Both the position numbers and the translations under genes were made by a program. From the NCBI GenBank assembly GCA_021414045.1, contig JAIOPF010000097.1:1-18931 (forward strand): a DNA stretch of 18,931 nt. The letters run 5' to 3'. Below, piece after piece: positions 16,249-18,931 of this stretch. Origin of the DNA: Deltaproteobacteria bacterium. Lineage in GTDB: Bacteria; UBA10199; DSSB01. The first letter of the stretch is position 1. Each line of letters starts with the position of its first letter. Below the pieces are notes generated by a model. The model was not told the origin of the DNA, searched no databases, and worked only from the letters and a program-made list of their open reading frames with translations.

Positions 16249-18603
16249 CTATTTCTTGCGACGGCGCATTCTCGCCATGGCGAGAGCGCCCGCCGGCAGG
16301 AGCCAAGAGATACCGGAAACCCAGCTAACACTTAGGTCCGTGGCGGTATTCAGGCTGCAGCCCAGGAGACTACCCGACCCCTCGAAGAAAGCCTTCGGGA
16401 AGACGAACCGGGCCGGGCAATCGCTGGGCCCGTCCGGAGTCACGCTATACTTGAGGTCGATCACGCGCTCTTGGTCGAAGGATAGGGGCAACCGAGGTCC
16501 AACCAAGCACTGCCCGTCCGTCGTGAAGGAGCTCATGTCGATGCCCTTCCCTGTCCCGACTTGGGTCCAGGTCACGGTCTTTCCGGCGTTCAGATCCGCC
16601 AACTTCGCATCGTTCTCGAAGGCGCAGATCATGACTGGGTCCTTGGGCGAAAGCTGTTTCTCGATCGCCTGGGCGGGGCATTCCGTTTTGCCGCCGGGGC
16701 AATTACTGAAGTCGGCGGTGAAATCCCCCGAGCTTACCGTCCCGAGGTTGTCCTTGCCCGTCACCGTCCATTTATGAATGCCGGTATCGTTGGGCAAATG
16801 AACCTTGCCGGTCCATTCTTTGCCGCCGGGGCCCGCCACCGCGGGGGTGGAGGTCACGGCCGAGTCGGTCGTGGTCACGGCGCACTCGGTGATGGTATTG
16901 CCGTCGGTAGCGGTGCAACGGTAAGTCACATCGCCGCCTCCGCACTTAGGGTCGTCGCCCGAGACCGTCGGACGATGATTGATCAAGACCAAGACGCCGT
17001 CGGTGGGCTTGGCTTCGGGAACCGCGACCTCGCCGATAGGCCGATTCGGCACCATGACTTCGAGGCCGGGAGTATCGGTATAAACCAAGCCTTCATTGTA
17101 TTTGCCCGCATAGTTGGCGACGTAATTCAGGCGATAATGATTGGCGGAGTCCGAAGCGACGGCGCGAGCCTCGCCGATGTCGGAGAATTTATTCGCCGTC
17201 ATGCCTTCCTTCCAGGCATAAGACGCGTCTCCCTTGAAATACTCGCCCTTCTTCACCGCGTTGACCGGGAATCGGACGGTATCGATCACGGCGATGACAC
17301 TGATCTCGTCATTCGGCTTGGGTTGGACGGGGAAATTCACGCCCGTGGTGGTCAGGATCAGATCGGGCAATCCGTCGCCGTTCATGTCGTGAGTTTGAAT
17401 ATACTTCGGAAGATAGCTCAGGGCGCTGATGTCGTTCCGAGAAGCAAGGTCCACCTGAAAAGGCGCGGTACCCGCGAAGGTCACGACGGCTTGACCTTGA
17501 TTCGAGGCCACCGCCAAGTCGAGATGGCTGTCTCCATTGTAATCGCCGACGGTGGAGCTGTACGGAAACTTCAGGGTCTTCGCCGGATCGGCGTCGATGC
17601 CGATGGTCTGTTTGACCGCGAAGCCAGTGCCGGTGCCGTTATTTTCGAGGGAGACCACGGGGCCGCTCAACTGGAGGAGATTGCAGGCAAGCTTGGTGGT
17701 TCCATCCTCGCAAGTGTTCACGAAGCGGTCGTAACAAGTAAGAACGAGATCATCCTGCCCCGCCCCGTCCGGGTTATAAGCGATCAAACCGGTAGGCTTA
17801 TCGCATTCCTTGCGGGCGAAATTGAAGCTATGATCCTTGTAGTCGAAACCCGTTCCGGTGTTGGTGAAGGTGTTTCCGAAAGCTCCGTCAGGCAACAGCG
17901 GATTCGCGATCATCGTCGCGACCACGATATCCGGCTTGTTGTCGCCGCCGAAATTACCGACGGCCAAGGAGAGCGGAATCCCGTTCTTGATGGGTTGAAC
18001 ATAATACGGCTTGGGATCGAGTGGATTCGCTCCGCCGGCGTTCGTCCCGGCATAGACGGCGAGATAACCCTGCCACGTTTTTGCGTCGTAACCGATCACT
18101 GCCACATCGTCCTTGCCGTCACCGTTGAAGTCAGCGACCGCGATCCCCCAAATGGTCAAACGTGTTTTGTCGTCGATGAGAGCGTTCAAGTCACCCGACT
18201 CGCCGCTAGCCGCGGCACCGGTGTAGTCATAGAAAAAGTGCAGATTCAAATAGTCGGCGGTGACGATGTCCTTGGCGCCCGCCCCATCTCCATTGAATTG
18301 GCCAGCCAAGGCATGGTGATTGAGATCTCCATCGGTCATGGCATGAGGATCGAAATAGGTATTCGGCGTCGCGCTCGGCCAATTGTTCTTGTTGTCCAAG
18401 CCCCAAAGGCGGCGAATCGTCGGAACTGCCGCGTCGACCTTGTCGGTCCCCATGAATTGATAAACCGAAAACTGTCCCGGTCGGGAGATCTTCCCGTCCG
18501 TGATTTTCGGGCCATCAAAGGTGATGCCGGGCGCGGCGTAACTCGAAACCGCCTGCGTCAAAGCGGCGGCGATGACGAATGATTTAAGAAATAGATGTTT
18601 CAT
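16249..18603 (-). CDS. Secreted FG-GAP/VCBS-repeat protein with Cys-containing C-terminal sorting tail
   Basis: This 784-residue protein starts at the ATG at 18603, which has GGAGGAG 8 bases upstream (18612-18618); an ATG nine codons earlier lacks that support. A signal peptide covers about 1-23 (MKHLFLKSFVIAAALTQAVS). Residues about 97-430 hold FG-GAP-type repeats with calcium-loop motifs: GQFNGDGAGAKD, ADFNGDGKDD (157-166), GNFGGDNKPD, GDYNGDSHLD, HDMNGDGLPD. Such repeats form an integrin-like beta-propeller. A Cys-bearing region and an Ig-like segment follow (about 560-660). The end is tripartite: LGCSLN (Cys about 749), a hydrophobic stretch SWLLPAGALAMA, then RMRRRKK. This resembles CTERM sorting signals with an essential cysteine (MYXO-CTERM/JDVT-CTERM type), suggesting cleavage and cell-surface anchoring. 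The protein is probably extracellular; its binding partner is unknown. Confidence 0.87.
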   Translation of the reverse strand: MKHLFLKSFVIAAALTQAVSSYAAPGITFDGPKITDGKISRPGQFSVYQFMGTDKVDAAVPTIRRLWGLDNKNNWPSATPNTYFDPHAMTDGDLNHHALAGQFNGDGAGAKDIVTADYLNLHFFYDYTGAAASGESGDLNALIDDKTRLTIWGIAVADFNGDGKDDVAVIGYDAKTWQGYLAVYAGTNAGGANPLDPKPYYVQPIKNGIPLSLAVGNFGGDNKPDIVVATMIANPLLPDGAFGNTFTNTGTGFDYKDHSFNFARKECDKPTGLIAYNPDGAGQDDLVLTCYDRFVNTCEDGTTKLACNLLQLSGPVVSLENNGTGTGFAVKQTIGIDADPAKTLKFPYSSTVGDYNGDSHLDLAVASNQGQAVVTFAGTAPFQVDLASRNDISALSYLPKYIQTHDMNGDGLPDLILTTTGVNFPVQPKPNDEISVIAVIDTVRFPVNAVKKGEYFKGDASYAWKEGMTANKFSDIGEARAVASDSANHYRLNYVANYAGKYNEGLVYTDTPGLEVMVPNRPIGEVAVPEAKPTDGVLVLINHRPTVSGDDPKCGGGDVTYRCTATDGNTITECAVTTTDSAVTSTPAVAGPGGKEWTGKVHLPNDTGIHKWTVTGKDNLGTVSSGDFTADFSNCPGGKTECPAQAIEKQLSPKDPVMICAFENDAKLADLNAGKTVTWTQVGTGKGIDMSSFTTDGQCLVGPRLPLSFDQERVIDLKYSVTPDGPSDCPARFVFPKAFFEGSGSLLGCSLNTATDLSVSWVSGISWLLPAGALAMARMRRRKK

Positions 18604-18636
18604 TATAAGGTCTCCTCCAAAACGTCCCAAACTCCT

Positions 18637-18653
18637 GGTAGGCGTCGCCTACC
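18637..18653. promoter_or_regulatory. Palindrome in the leader of the FG-GAP gene
   Basis: The word GGTAGGCG-T-CGCCTACC is a perfect 8-bp-arm palindrome 18 bases upstream of the ribosome site. It could be an operator or a leader hairpin controlling translation. A further TAGGTAG-like word occurs upstream on the minus strand near 18686. No clear -35/-10 pair is visible nearby. Confidence 0.35.
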
Positions 18654-18802
18654 TATTAATAATAAACGAAATCAGGAAACATAACTACCTAATTTTAAAA
18701 GGATTTTACCGCAAGACGCCAGGCGCTTCACGGAAATCCCGCACGGATCAAGTATCGTCCGGCTAAGCACGTGATGTTGCTTGTCATTTTTTAGGGGAGA
18801 TT
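18654..18802. other. Region upstream of the FG-GAP gene
   Basis: This A/T-rich stretch should contain the FG-GAP gene promoter. The best minus-strand candidate, TTGCGG with a 17-base spacer and TAGGTA, is weak. I see no RNA gene or repeat here. Confidence 0.3.
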
Positions 18803-18931
18803 TCAGGAGCTCTTTTTGCTGCGGGACTTGTGGTCTTTCATCAGCTTTTTTTCGAGGGAGTCGTCCTAGGCTTTCCAGATGGCCTGAATGATATTTTCTT
18901 TAACTCTGACCGTGCCCAACTTCGTATTCCC
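18803..18931 (-). pseudogene. Coding-like fragment with an in-frame amber codon at the right edge
   Basis: Read on the minus strand from the window edge, a frame gives NTKLGTVRVKENIIQAIWKA, then TAG (18866-18868), then DDSLEKKLMKDHKS and RSKKSS to a TGA at 18803-18805. Both halves look like one charged, helical protein C-terminus, so the TAG may interrupt a decayed gene. Alternatively the gene truly ends at the TAG. I do not recognise the family. The upstream part lies outside the window. Confidence 0.3.

Noticed and set aside
16561..18582. 673-codon open frame on the plus strand opposite the FG-GAP gene
   Set aside because: It is the antisense shadow of a gene with clear signal peptide, repeats, ribosome site and terminator; its translation is low in structure and rich in Gly, Asp and Arg.

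Overview
The window reads as a chromosomal segment of a moderately GC-rich Gram-negative bacterium. A secreted outer-membrane OmpA-type porin, a secreted FG-GAP protein with a Cys-containing C-terminal sorting tail, class II fructose bisphosphatase and the alaC-hom-thrC gene order together suggest a deltaproteobacterium-like lineage; this placement is inference. Every confident gene is on the minus strand, so the window is read from right to left.

Right to left: the edge (18803-18931) holds a short coding-like fragment broken by an in-frame amber codon. Next comes a 784-residue secreted FG-GAP/VCBS protein (18603-16249) with its own terminator. It is followed by an OmpA-family outer-membrane protein (15866-14553) with a near-consensus promoter overlapped by a dyad, and a strong terminator. 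Then comes a four-gene run, recG - alaC-like aminotransferase - hom - thrC (14431-8819), with small gaps or a 4-base overlap. This run joins DNA repair with the last steps of threonine synthesis. RecG seems to have lost about 60 internal residues, including its translocation motif.

The 665-base gap between thrC and glpX (8154-8818) holds two elements of about 180 bases in inverted orientation. Each has 24-28 bp perfect outer arms, two internal hairpins, a conserved loop word (TAAGGTG), a conserved CGTTC(C)AGG word, and the same flanking words. The arm sequences are completely different between the two, so base pairing is conserved while sequence is not. This is the best candidate in the window for an undescribed structured or mobile element family.

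A three-gene group follows: glpX (class II FBPase), a SRPBCC lipid-binding-type protein and a small helical protein (8153-6351), closed by a terminator.

The left third (6044 to the left edge) is one very large gene in three reading frames. It encodes a eukaryotic-type, single-chain acetyl-CoA carboxylase: biotin carboxylase, biotin carrier, the long central region, and the carboxyltransferase domain running off the edge. Ahead of these is an unusual N-terminal extension of about 440 residues with hydrophobic stretches. Bacteria normally encode this enzyme as four separate subunits. The two frame changes lie at short G runs and could be assembly errors or real breaks.
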